Shown here: positions 34,506-43,221 of the stretch, one piece after another
Layout of the letters: the number at the start of each line of letters is the position of its first letter
Numbering within the stretch: position 1 is the stretch's first letter
Assembly (NCBI RefSeq): GCF_007753265.1
Contig: NZ_CP036349.1
Coordinates: 372,001 to 436,000 of the forward strand
Origin: Botrimarina mediterranea
GTDB lineage: Bacteria > Planctomycetota > Planctomycetia > Pirellulales > Lacipirellulaceae
Direction of reading: 5' to 3'
Length of the DNA: 64,000 nt
Notes under the pieces: generated by a model
Database searches by the model: none
What the model was told of the DNA's origin: nothing
What the model saw: the letters and a program-made list of their open reading frames with translations, nothing else
Translations under genes and position numbers: made by a program

Positions 34506-35897
34506 TCACTTAATCGACCACTCGGTGGCCGACTCCAACCGCATCGTCTTGGTGTGCACCGCCACCACGCCGGGGAGGATGCCGACGCGGAGGTCGTTCG
34601 AGAGCAGCGTCGGCGTCGTGAGGTTCGCCGCGGGTTGCCACGGCCAATCTGGACCGCGAAGCGACACAAGCACACGAGTATCACGCGCAAGCGTTGTCGA
34701 TCCGGCGGATAAACCGACAGTCCCAGAGTCCTCGATCGACAATACGCGATACCAGTTCAGTACGAGCCGCGGCTGCGTCGGGGTGCTGATCGGGTGCGGG
34801 CCAGTAAGCATCAGATACTGCCCCACACGGAGGTTTTCGAACGGGCTTGTAGTGATTGTGTCCTCAGCCACGGGACGACGTTCTAGTAGCAAATCGCCTC
34901 CATTCGGATTTGACGAGACAACGCTAGCCCTGACGAGGCGTTCGTTGCTCAGAGCGGCATCGTTGCCACTACCGACGACCCTCTTGTGGAAGACCACCGC
35001 CGACACTTCGTAGGGATGAGCGTCGGGCGTCGCCACCAGGGCGTCGCGCGCCGGCGACGAACTTGGCGACACCGAGATAACCCACGAGTACTCGCCTCGC
35101 GCTTGTCGGACGCTCGCCAGACCGCCGGGGAGTTGTTCCCATAAGCCTTGCGCTGGTTCATCGCCGCTCTCGGGCAGCGAGAGAGCAAGGTCGTCCGCAG
35201 CCGAGAAGCCCCTGGCCGCTGACGGTCCTAAGCGGTTGTACTGCTGGATAGCCGCCGTCGCTGATGGGACCGTGGTGGTAATGCGCCTTACGGGCCACAT
35301 TTGGCCGTTAGGGTCTGATCCGTTAGTCGGCCCCGCTGTCCAAGGACTCCAATTATCTGCTTGGTAACTGATCCCACGAGAGGCAGGGAATCGGCGACCG
35401 ACACGAGAGTCGATGCCGGTCCCCGCAAACCTCCGAAACGCGTCCATCGACGACTCTTCGAGGGCCCGCGACATGCCAATCGGGTCGATGACGAAGGCGC
35501 CGCCGGCGATGCGGTTCCGATAAACGGGCATCGAGCCGCCACTGACCGCTGCGCCGGCAGCCGTAGGGAATTTGACGGGCAGTGATTTCTCCAATAGCGG
35601 CATGCTATTGAAGTTTGTTGTGGCGATAGCGCTGATGTCGATGGTTACCCAGTTCTTCGGGTCCAAATGCCCGCGGATAATCGCGTCCTCCAGCGCCGCC
35701 TGCGCGACCGCGCCGCCGCGGTCGGCGATGTCGCCCGACTGCATGTAGAAACCGCCCACCGGGAACACCGCCGCCACGCCCAACAGGCCGAGCGTCAGCA
35801 GGCCCATCGCGATCAGCACCTCGGCGAGGGTGAGCGCGCGGCGCGAAAGGGGAATGCGGAATGCGGAATGCGGAATGTTAGAACTCACACGCGACAT
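34506..35897 (-). CDS. Oversized GspI/PilV-like pseudopilin
   Basis: A 463-residue pseudopilin. The prepilin site is RRA before LTLAEVLIAMGLLTLGLLGV, with Glu at mature position 5 and a long hydrophobic helix typical of GspI/PilV. The usual size is 120-180 residues; this one has a large C-terminal domain of unknown fold. I chose the ATG at 35897; the frame is open further upstream. The leader NIPHSAFRIPLS is encoded by tandem CATTCCG-type repeats (about 35858-35880). It is the fourth of five pseudopilin genes and lies 91 bases before the giant one. Confidence 0.8.
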   Translation of the reverse strand: MSRVSSNIPHSAFRIPLSRRALTLAEVLIAMGLLTLGLLGVAAVFPVGGFYMQSGDIADRGGAVAQAALEDAIIRGHLDPKNWVTIDISAIATTNFNSMPLLEKSLPVKFPTAAGAAVSGGSMPVYRNRIAGGAFVIDPIGMSRALEESSMDAFRRFAGTGIDSRVGRRFPASRGISYQADNWSPWTAGPTNGSDPNGQMWPVRRITTTVPSATAAIQQYNRLGPSAARGFSAADDLALSLPESGDEPAQGLWEQLPGGLASVRQARGEYSWVISVSPSSSPARDALVATPDAHPYEVSAVVFHKRVVGSGNDAALSNERLVRASVVSSNPNGGDLLLERRPVAEDTITTSPFENLRVGQYLMLTGPHPISTPTQPRLVLNWYRVLSIEDSGTVGLSAGSTTLARDTRVLVSLRGPDWPWQPAANLTTPTLLSNDLRVGILPGVVAVHTKTMRLESATEWSIK

Positions 35898-36002
35898 GGG
35901 TTTTGACTTTGACGGCAATCGCCCCTCGGTTTCCACGGCATCGTTCAAGGCGGCTGGCCGGCGCCCCCTTCCCCTCTCCCCTTTCGGCATTCCCCTTCCA
36001 GG

Positions 36003-37415
36003 TCACCTTCCCCCCGCCGTCGTCCGCGACGAGGCGTTCTCAATGGCGGCAGCGAGTTGCTGATCCACCGTCGCCGTTAGCGGGCCCGGGTAGACGCCGC
36101 TCGTGGCGATCGTTGAGACCGCCCCGCTCTGCCCGCCGACGAGCACCCAGCGGCTGTCGAGGTTCAACCAATTGTACTGGTCCATAACAACCTTGGCCTC
36201 GGTTTCGCTGAGGTTGCGGGCGACGATGTCGCGCTCGAGGTTGATCGGCTCGTTGTGATTCATCGGCGCCGTTAGGGCGGCGGCCCCCTCGGTCTGTTTG
36301 GGGGGGATCAGTTCGCGGCGGCCGACGCACAGGGCCAGTGTGCTGGTCACGTTCTGCGGCGTCATCGGCTGACCGGCGTTGTCAAACAACCCATAGACGC
36401 GATCGATGTTGCCTTGCGGTGAGAACAACACCATCACCGGGTTCCGCATCGCGACGAAGTCGTTGGTGGCGGAATCGATCGAGGCGTAGCTGGGGCGAAA
36501 GACCCTGAGCCCGGAGGTGAACACGCTCGCCTGCAAGTCGACAGCCACGCTACCGGGCATCTCCAGCGGCTCGCCCCCCGCGGGGACGGGCTGGCGCTGG
36601 ATTTGGTACGGTGTCGGCGCCGTCGCGAAGAAGGTGGAGCTTGCGCCGCTGGCCTGCAACTGCTGCTGACCGACGGCGACGCCCTCGGAGTCGTAGAGGA
36701 AGCTCAGATTCGCCGAGTCGGGGCCGGCGATCGTCACGCTAAAGACGGGATAGTTGGCTGAGGTGTAGTTGCCGGTCGTATTGAAGTAGCCCTGGCCGCT
36801 GCTGGTCGAGTCGATCGGCGTGTAGGCGCGACCGGCGAAATTGCCAGTCGCCGCTCCGAGCACGAACGTGTGCTTGCCGACGACGACCGTGTCGCCCGGG
36901 CGCAAGAAGCGATCGGGGACGAGGTCCACGTCGTAACCGGCGGGGAGCATGTCAGTCCCGGGAGCATTCGCCGTTCCTAGACGCACGAACTGCAGCGCCA
37001 ACTGCTGGCTATTGCTGTCGATACAGACCCTCGCCAGCGACGAGCTATCCATCCCCGAGTAGTGCGGCGGGACCTCGACGTACTCGGCCCGCACGCAGAC
37101 GGCGTTGTCGGCGCCACGCTCGGTGTCGGCCGACAGGCGTTGGAAGGCGACGCCGAACGGCCGGCCGGTCTCGATCGCCCGCGCCTGGGCGCCCTGCAAG
37201 TAGGCGTTGAGATTCCGCGACGCCTCGCGGATCCGTTTGTTGTCCCCGCCGGGCGAGAGGATCGGGATCACCGTGGTGACGAGCGTCGTCACCAAGACGA
37301 TCACGACCAGCAGCTCGACGAGCGTCATTGCGGATTGGCGATTGCGGATTGCGGATTGCAGCTTTCGAAAGCTGACCGCTGACCGCTGATTGCTAACCGC
37401 TCTTTCGAAGCGCAT
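36003..37415 (-). CDS. Oversized GspH/FimT-like pseudopilin
   Basis: A 470-residue pseudopilin with the motif MTLVELLVVIVLVTTLVTTV preceded by QSA at the cleavage point; Glu is at mature position 5. The segment RIREASRNLNAYLQGAQARA, then TGRPFGVAF, matches the GspH/FimT pattern. I prefer the ATG at 37415 because AGGA lies 7 bases before it; ATGs at 37445 and 37475 are alternatives. The leader (RKLQSAIRNRQSA) is encoded by ATTGCGGATTG-type direct repeats. GspH proteins are normally near 170 residues. Confidence 0.8.
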   Translation of the reverse strand: MRFERAVSNQRSAVSFRKLQSAIRNRQSAMTLVELLVVIVLVTTLVTTVIPILSPGGDNKRIREASRNLNAYLQGAQARAIETGRPFGVAFQRLSADTERGADNAVCVRAEYVEVPPHYSGMDSSSLARVCIDSNSQQLALQFVRLGTANAPGTDMLPAGYDVDLVPDRFLRPGDTVVVGKHTFVLGAATGNFAGRAYTPIDSTSSGQGYFNTTGNYTSANYPVFSVTIAGPDSANLSFLYDSEGVAVGQQQLQASGASSTFFATAPTPYQIQRQPVPAGGEPLEMPGSVAVDLQASVFTSGLRVFRPSYASIDSATNDFVAMRNPVMVLFSPQGNIDRVYGLFDNAGQPMTPQNVTSTLALCVGRRELIPPKQTEGAAALTAPMNHNEPINLERDIVARNLSETEAKVVMDQYNWLNLDSRWVLVGGQSGAVSTIATSGVYPGPLTATVDQQLAAAIENASSRTTAGGR

Positions 37416-37533
37416 CGCTTCGTCCTGTTGGTTGGGAGTCGCCATTGGCCCGGCGGCTCGCCAAGGTGGATTCATCTTGTTTTGAATACTTGTGGCCTGG
37501 ATGACTTGCGACCCCGTTTACTTGCGACCCCAG

Positions 37534-38754
37534 TTACTTGCGACTGAGCTCGCCCACGTTGTGGTTGGTGATGTCGTCGCCGGCGAGTTCGGCTTCGATG
37601 TCCCGAGCAGCGTCGTCGGGGGTATCCGTCGCCTCACCTAACAAGACGTCGGCATAAGGGTTGAGCGTCGCGATGTAGTTAGCTCCGCTGAGGGTTCGCA
37701 CGCCGATCTCCTCATCGCCGCCGCCCGAAATGATCAGCGGCGTCAGCCGCCAGCCGCGTAGCAAGCCGGAACCGGCGGGCGGGTCCAAGCGGAAGAGGTC
37801 AAACGGGTCGTGGTCTTCGAGGAGCTGTTCGGCGACGACGTTCGGGCCCAGGCGGGGGTTGCTCGCGGTGCGCTCGAGAGACCGGAAGCTCAGCTGCGCG
37901 TCGGAGTCGAAGCCGGGGGCCCAGCGGAGGAACGCGATCGGCTTGCCCCAGCCGTCGAGGAACTCAAACGCGCCGTCGCCATCGGTGTCGCCGATGTCGT
38001 TGGGCTTGAACATACCCCGCGCTTCGCCGTCGCCCGTGGCGTTCATAATGATCAGGTACAGGCACTCGGCCGATTCGTTTGCGAGAATGTCGTCGTCGGT
38101 GTTGGGTAGTCCCGTCACCGTGTTGGTACGCCCAACCAATTGGTTGTAAGCCCTGGCGTAGGTCTCGTAGAGAGCGGGGACTCGCTGGAGCACGACGCCG
38201 GGACGGCCCGAGCTAGGAGGTATGATCTGCGGCGGATTCTGCACGGCACCGTTGAGTATGTCGCTCCAGCGATCGGGCATCTCCAACTTCATGAGCTCGC
38301 GCAGTCCTGCGAGACGTGCGTAGGCGCGCATCCGAGGATCGCCGGGACCGCCGGGTTGTGGCGGATTCAAGCCGTTCGGGCCAGTTGGGTAGACGAACCC
38401 TGTAACTGCCGCGAGACTTGTGCGGTAAACGGCAGTGTCGGTAAACGGCTGAATCTCCACCCGATGATTGCGGTACCCGTCGTAGCGCTCGATCACCAGC
38501 GTGTGCAGCCGGGCGATCAACGACTTGGTCCGGGCGTTGCGCGCCACTTCGCTGGCGACCGCCGCGGCGCCCAAGAGGAGCGACGCCAGGATGCCGATGA
38601 TCGCGATCGCGACCATCAGCTCGACGAGGGTGAGCGCCCGACGGCGAAAGTGGAAAGGGGAAAGGCGAAAGTGGAAGGAGCGCGCAGAGGGGGACTGTGC
38701 TAGGCGATAGCTTCGCATTCCCCTTTCCGCATTCCCCTTTCCGATTTCGATCAT
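37534..38754 (-). CDS. Oversized GspG/GspJ-like pseudopilin
   Basis: A 406-residue pseudopilin. Cleavage should fall after RRA, before LTLVELMVAIAIIGILASLL, with Glu at mature position 5. The start at 38754 is strongly supported: its ATG overlaps the TGA of the preceding gene (ATGA), giving translational coupling. The leader contains FHFRLSPFHFR, encoded by AAAGTGGAAAGGGGAAAGGC-type repeats. A DTDGDGAFEFLDGWGKP segment resembles the short calcium-loop motifs of the giant gene and the GspG calcium site. Two to three times the usual size. Confidence 0.8.
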   Translation of the reverse strand: MIEIGKGNAERGMRSYRLAQSPSARSFHFRLSPFHFRRRALTLVELMVAIAIIGILASLLLGAAAVASEVARNARTKSLIARLHTLVIERYDGYRNHRVEIQPFTDTAVYRTSLAAVTGFVYPTGPNGLNPPQPGGPGDPRMRAYARLAGLRELMKLEMPDRWSDILNGAVQNPPQIIPPSSGRPGVVLQRVPALYETYARAYNQLVGRTNTVTGLPNTDDDILANESAECLYLIIMNATGDGEARGMFKPNDIGDTDGDGAFEFLDGWGKPIAFLRWAPGFDSDAQLSFRSLERTASNPRLGPNVVAEQLLEDHDPFDLFRLDPPAGSGLLRGWRLTPLIISGGGDEEIGVRTLSGANYIATLNPYADVLLGEATDTPDDAARDIEAELAGDDITNHNVGELSRK

Positions 38755-39920
38755 TCCTGTGCCCCCTCCAAGATGCCGTTGGTGAAGTTGGCCTGCGTGT
38801 CGGCGAGCTCCGCCGTCCACGGGCCTTCGGGGTAGAGCGTCTCGGTCGGGGCCATCGTTCCGTCGTTGACAACATGCGGGAACGCCAGCGATGCGCCGCT
38901 ATTGGGGTCGATGAACAACCACTCGCGGTCGAAGCCGGCGTGGAGGACTTGGAACTGGCCCTTGTTGGCGAAATCGTAACCCGCGCCCACCGATTTGCGT
39001 TGCTTGATCGCGTAGACGAGCTTCGTTTGGTCGAGCAGTTCTTGAAGCCCTTCGGAGCCGTTGTGGCTGACCGGCTCGGTGGCCGCCGGGACGTCGTTCG
39101 CGGCGGTGACGCCCGAGCCGCGCGAGGCGTCGAAGTAGACGTACGGCGCGGGCGAGTTGCCCGGCGTCAGCACCCACATGTTGATGCGGCGCCTCGTATT
39201 GCCACTCGGGTCGCGCGGGTCGGCGTAGTCGATGAACCGGGTGTAATTCTTGGAGAAGTAGCCGTCATTGCCGCGCGGACCGAGGTTCTCGACCTTGATG
39301 CCCAGCTGCCACGACCGCTGGTCGATCGGGTCGGCTTCGCTCGCGTCGGTCACGCCGTTGGGGAGCGTCGAGATGAGGTACGACGGGCCGCCGCTTCCGG
39401 TGATCGGATACTTCGGGTCGCTGCTGAATCCACCGACCCAGAACACGGCCGCCTCGGCCGCGGTCATGCCGCCGGGGAGGTTCGTGGCGATGTTCTGCTC
39501 GCTGGTCGTTGCCACGCCTACTAAGGCCTTGATCAGCGCCTCGTGCTCGCGGTGCTGCGGGAAGGCTTTCAGCATGAACTGCTTGAAGTCGGTGAGGACG
39601 GTGTTTTCATTGATCGGGCCGCCCGCATCGGTCTGGGCGTTCGGCGGGAAGCTGCCGGACGAGTTTTTGAGGTCCTTGATGGCGGCGTCGATCTGGTTGA
39701 TCTCGGTAGTGATCGCCGCCCGCTGCGCCGCAATCCGCGCCTGCTGCACGCCCACGAGCAACAGCGCCGTGAGGATGCCGATGATCGTGATGACGACCAG
39801 GAGCTCCACGAGGGTGAAGCCGGGACGGCGAGGCGCGCTGGTCCGTGACGCCAATGCGGAATGCGGAATGCGGAATGCGGAATGTCCGCGATCAGGCCGC
39901 TCTCGTTCTTCGATCCGCAT
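38751..39920 (-). CDS. Oversized GspG-like major pseudopilin
   Basis: A 389-residue pseudopilin with the prepilin site RRPG before FTLVELLVVITIIGILTALL and Glu at mature position 5, then AQRAAITTEINQIDAAIKDL, the helix typical of GspG. GspG is usually about 140 residues. I chose the ATG at 39920, which has GGAAGGA 8 bases upstream, over an earlier ATG at 39986. The leader HSAFRIPHSAL is encoded by four tandem GGAATGC-type units (plus strand about 39855-39885). It is the first pseudopilin after pilC and overlaps the next gene by four bases. Confidence 0.82.
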   Translation of the reverse strand: MRIEERERPDRGHSAFRIPHSALASRTSAPRRPGFTLVELLVVITIIGILTALLLVGVQQARIAAQRAAITTEINQIDAAIKDLKNSSGSFPPNAQTDAGGPINENTVLTDFKQFMLKAFPQHREHEALIKALVGVATTSEQNIATNLPGGMTAAEAAVFWVGGFSSDPKYPITGSGGPSYLISTLPNGVTDASEADPIDQRSWQLGIKVENLGPRGNDGYFSKNYTRFIDYADPRDPSGNTRRRINMWVLTPGNSPAPYVYFDASRGSGVTAANDVPAATEPVSHNGSEGLQELLDQTKLVYAIKQRKSVGAGYDFANKGQFQVLHAGFDREWLFIDPNSGASLAFPHVVNDGTMAPTETLYPEGPWTAELADTQANFTNGILEGAQE

Positions 39921-39986
39921 GGTTTCGTTCCTTCCGTTATTGAAAAGTCTCAAGTTATTCCGCCTTCCCCTTTCCACATTCCCCAT

Positions 39987-41315
39987 TCAGGAGAGGCCCT
40001 CGATCAGCTTCACCAGCGGGATGAACAGCGCGATGACGATGAAGCCGACGGCGCCGCCGAGGAAGATCACCAAGAGCGGTTCGAGTAGCTTCGTTAGCGA
40101 GTCGGTCCGCACGGCGACGAGCTCGTCGTACACGTCGGCGATCTTGTAGAGCATCGTGTCGAGCTCGCCGGTCTCTTCGCCCACGTCGACCATGTTCACC
40201 ACGAGGTCGTCCACGATCCGCTGCTTGTACTTGAGGAGGTACAAGAGCAGGCCGATCGGGCCACCGACGAAGCAGAACCAGAACAGCGCCGCGATGGGGT
40301 GGAATCCCGGCACCGAGTTCAGCTTCATCGGGGCGGCGATCGCTTCGCCCTCACGGATGGCGTCGCTGATCTTCTGATACATCCGCTCGAAGATCGCGTT
40401 GCCCGCCGTATCGCGGGTGATGTTGAGCGCCTCGAGGATCGGCACGCCCGAGGCGATCAGGGTGCCCAGCGTCCGCGTCGTCCGCGCGAGGATGTTCTGC
40501 TCCACTAGCGGGCCGAAGATCGGCACCTTGAGCGTGAACTGGTCCCAGCCGATGCGGCCGTGTCTGAATTTTCGTAGGAGTTTGATGAACAGCCAGATAC
40601 AGACCGGGATGCCTGGGATCAGGTACCAGTAGTTGACCGTCCAGTTCGAGACCGCGACGAGGAACAGCGTCGCGGTGGGGAGTTCGAGGCCGAAGTCGTC
40701 GAAAATCTGTTCGAACGCCGGGACAATGGCGATCATGATGAACGTCAAGATGCCGACCGCGACGGTGACGACCACCACCGGGTAGATCATCGCCCCTTTG
40801 ATCTTACGCTTGAGAGACTCGGATCGTTCTTTGAAGTCGGCCAGACGCTGGAGAATGAGCTCCAGGGCGCCGCCCGCCTCGCCCGCCTTGATCATGTTGA
40901 CGTAGAGCCGGTCGAAGCACTTGGGGCTCTTGGACATCGCCTCGGAGAGCGTCGAACCGCCCTCGATCTCTTCGCAGGTGTCTTCGAGCGAGTACTTGAG
41001 GCGTCCGGGCTTGGCCTGCTCGGCGAGGATGCGCAAGCTCCGCACGATCGGCAGGCCCGCGTCCTGGAGGATCGAGAGTTGGCGGGTGAACGTGGTCAGC
41101 TCACGCGACTTCACGCCGCCGAACACGAAGCCGCGGTTCTTCTTCTTCGCGCTTGCCGTCTCGGCCTTCTTACGGACCTTCTTGACGTTGATCTTGGTGA
41201 CGAAATAGCCCATCTGGCGGATCGTCGCCTGCGCTTCTTCCTCCGTGGGCGCTTCGATCACGTCCTTGATCTCGGCGCCGGTGGCGTCCATCGCTTCGAA
41301 TTGAAACGTCGGCAT
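39987..41315 (-). CDS. PilC/GspF inner-membrane platform protein with an extra hydrophobic segment
   Basis: A 442-residue polytopic protein that couples the cytoplasmic ATPases to pseudopilin assembly. Two GspF repeats are visible: FTRQLSILQDAGLPIVRSL and LARTTRTLGTLIASGVPILE, with the second ending VDVGEETGELDTMLYKIADV. Typical family members have about 400 residues. Here about 33 residues, including the hydrophobic stretch ALFWFCFVGGPIGLLLYLL, interrupt the second repeat just before VVNMVDVGEETG, where the family normally runs straight through. That should add one membrane pass or a re-entrant loop. It lies between pilB and the pseudopilin genes on the same strand. Confidence 0.93.
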   Translation of the reverse strand: MPTFQFEAMDATGAEIKDVIEAPTEEEAQATIRQMGYFVTKINVKKVRKKAETASAKKKNRGFVFGGVKSRELTTFTRQLSILQDAGLPIVRSLRILAEQAKPGRLKYSLEDTCEEIEGGSTLSEAMSKSPKCFDRLYVNMIKAGEAGGALELILQRLADFKERSESLKRKIKGAMIYPVVVVTVAVGILTFIMIAIVPAFEQIFDDFGLELPTATLFLVAVSNWTVNYWYLIPGIPVCIWLFIKLLRKFRHGRIGWDQFTLKVPIFGPLVEQNILARTTRTLGTLIASGVPILEALNITRDTAGNAIFERMYQKISDAIREGEAIAAPMKLNSVPGFHPIAALFWFCFVGGPIGLLLYLLKYKQRIVDDLVVNMVDVGEETGELDTMLYKIADVYDELVAVRTDSLTKLLEPLLVIFLGGAVGFIVIALFIPLVKLIEGLS

Positions 41316-41331
41316 GGTGTTTCCTTCGGAA

Positions 41332-41417
41332 ACAGCGGTTAGCAGTTAGCGGTTAGCCAGTTACTGTGCGGTTCGTCTGTCGTCAGCTAACGACCAACAG
41401 CCAACCGCTAATTGCTT
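41332..41417. repeat. Inverted repeat of GCGGTTAGC words upstream of pilC
   Basis: GCGGTTAGCAGTTAGCGGTT (plus) followed by AGCTAACGACCAACAGCCAA and CCGCTAATTGC. It fills the gap between pilB and pilC and shares words with 11641-11708 and 37363-37395. Confidence 0.65.
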
Positions 41418-41418
41418 C

Positions 41419-43143
41419 TTAAGCTTCCAGCACCGTCTCGCGGACGACTTCGTCCACGGTGGTGGTGCCCTCGTACATCGCCTTCATGCCGGCCGAGCGG
41501 AGGGTGACCATGCCCTCCTTCTCGGCCGCGTTACGGAGTTCTTCGGTCTGGCAATTCTGCATGATCAGGTCGCGGAGGTGATTCGACATGATCAACAGCT
41601 CGAACAGGCCGACGCGGCCCTTGTAGCCGGTGTTGTTGCAGATTTCGCAGCCGCCGCCGCGGTAGAACTTCTTCCCTTTCACGTCGGCGGGGGTGAGGTC
41701 GAGGTCCGCCAGCAGCTCGGCCGAGGGGTGGTACTCTTCCTTGCAGTTCTTGCAGATGCGCCGCACCAGTCGCTGGGCGAGGATCGCCTCGACCGTCGCG
41801 GTGATGAGGAACGTCGGCACGCCCATGTCCTTGAGGCGGGTGATCGTGCTCGGCGCGTCGTTGGTGTGCAGCGTGGAGAACACGAGGTGGCCCGTCAGCG
41901 ACGCCTGCACCGCGATCTCGGCGGTCTCCAGGTCGCGGATCTCGCCCACCAGCACCTTGTCGGGGTCCTGGCGGAGGACCGCGCGGAGGATCGCCGCGAA
42001 CGTATTGCCGATCGCCGAGTCGATCGGCACCTGGACGATGCCGTCGATGTCGTACTCGACCGGGTCCTCGGAGGTGATCAGCTTGTCCTCGATCGTGTTC
42101 AGCTCCGACAACGCCGAGTAGAGCGTCGTCGTCTTGCCCGAGCCCGTCGGCCCGGTGACGAGGACAATCCCGTTGGGCTTGATGATGGCCCGGCGGAACT
42201 TCTCCATCGTCTCTTTATCGAGGCCGACGTTTTCCAAGCTCAGGTTCACCACCGAACGATCGAGCACCCGCATCACGACCGACTCGCCGAACATCGTCGG
42301 CAACACGCTCACCCGCAGGTCGACCGGGTGACCGCCGACGGTGAGTTCGATGCGGCCGTCTTGCGGCAGGCGGCGTTCGGCGATGTCGAGGTTCGCCATC
42401 ACCTTGATGCGCGTCGTAATGGCGAACGCCAGGTGACGCGGCGGCGGGACCATCTCATACAAGACGCCGTCCGCCTTGATGCGGATGCGGAACTCGTCCT
42501 CGAAGGGCTCGAAGTGGAGGTCGCTGGCGTGGTCCTTGATCGCCATCAAGAGGACCATGTTGAGCAGCTTGCGAACCGGGGCGCTGTCGGCGAGGGCCTC
42601 GACGCTCGTCAGGTCGATCGGACCTTCCTTCTCGAGCGCCGCGGCGGCCGCGGCCAACTCGGTGTCGTCCTCGAGCGACTCGACGATCGACTCGACGCTA
42701 TCGGTGTTCTCGCCGTAGTACCGCTCGAGGGCGGCGCTGATGCTCGAATCGCTCGCGACCTGAATCTTGATGTTGTGCCCGAGGAACGTCCGCAACTCGT
42801 CCTGGACGCCCAGGTTCTGCGGGTCGGCCATCGCGATGGTGAGCGTGCCCGTCCCTTCGTCGAAGTGGATCGGGATGACCCGGTACATCTGCGCCATCGG
42901 CGTGGAGACCATCGACAGCACGGGCTTGGCGATCTTCACCTCGTGCGGCGAGACCACCTCCAGCACCAGTTGCTCGGCGACGGCCTGCGTGAGCTTCTCC
43001 TCATCGATCAGGCCCATGTCCATCGCGACGCGGCCGATCAGCAGCCCGGGCTGCTGTTTCTGCTCGTCAACGAGCAGGTCGAGCTGCTCGTCGTCGATAA
43101 AGCCCATATCGACCATGACTTGGCCGAGCCGTCGCATCGCCAT
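41419..43143 (-). CDS. PilB/GspE-family assembly ATPase
   Basis: A 574-residue hexameric ATPase that drives pseudopilin extension. It has two MshEN-like N-terminal parts (RLGQVMVDMGFIDDEQLD and RVAMDMGLIDEEKLTQ), Walker A GPTGSGKTTTL near residue 331, a VLVGEIRDLETAEIA Walker B/Asp-box, the His box FSTLHTNDA, and a zinc tetracysteine motif (CKNC near 462, CEIC near 498). It lies between pilT and pilC, so it is the motor for this block. It is clearly related to, but distinct from, the orphan copy at 21172-22872. Confidence 0.95.
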   Translation of the reverse strand: MAMRRLGQVMVDMGFIDDEQLDLLVDEQKQQPGLLIGRVAMDMGLIDEEKLTQAVAEQLVLEVVSPHEVKIAKPVLSMVSTPMAQMYRVIPIHFDEGTGTLTIAMADPQNLGVQDELRTFLGHNIKIQVASDSSISAALERYYGENTDSVESIVESLEDDTELAAAAAALEKEGPIDLTSVEALADSAPVRKLLNMVLLMAIKDHASDLHFEPFEDEFRIRIKADGVLYEMVPPPRHLAFAITTRIKVMANLDIAERRLPQDGRIELTVGGHPVDLRVSVLPTMFGESVVMRVLDRSVVNLSLENVGLDKETMEKFRRAIIKPNGIVLVTGPTGSGKTTTLYSALSELNTIEDKLITSEDPVEYDIDGIVQVPIDSAIGNTFAAILRAVLRQDPDKVLVGEIRDLETAEIAVQASLTGHLVFSTLHTNDAPSTITRLKDMGVPTFLITATVEAILAQRLVRRICKNCKEEYHPSAELLADLDLTPADVKGKKFYRGGGCEICNNTGYKGRVGLFELLIMSNHLRDLIMQNCQTEELRNAAEKEGMVTLRSAGMKAMYEGTTTVDEVVRETVLEA

Positions 43144-43221
43144 AACGGATTCGCGTGGGGGTTGGGGGAGGAGTGCGGGTCTAGCGGTGGAAGATCGGGT
43201 AAGTGCAGCCTACGCAGCGGA

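Noticed and set aside
35850-39890. Tandem GGAATGC repeats considered as a CRISPR array
   Set aside because: Units are about 9 bases with no spacers and lie in prepilin leader coding regions.
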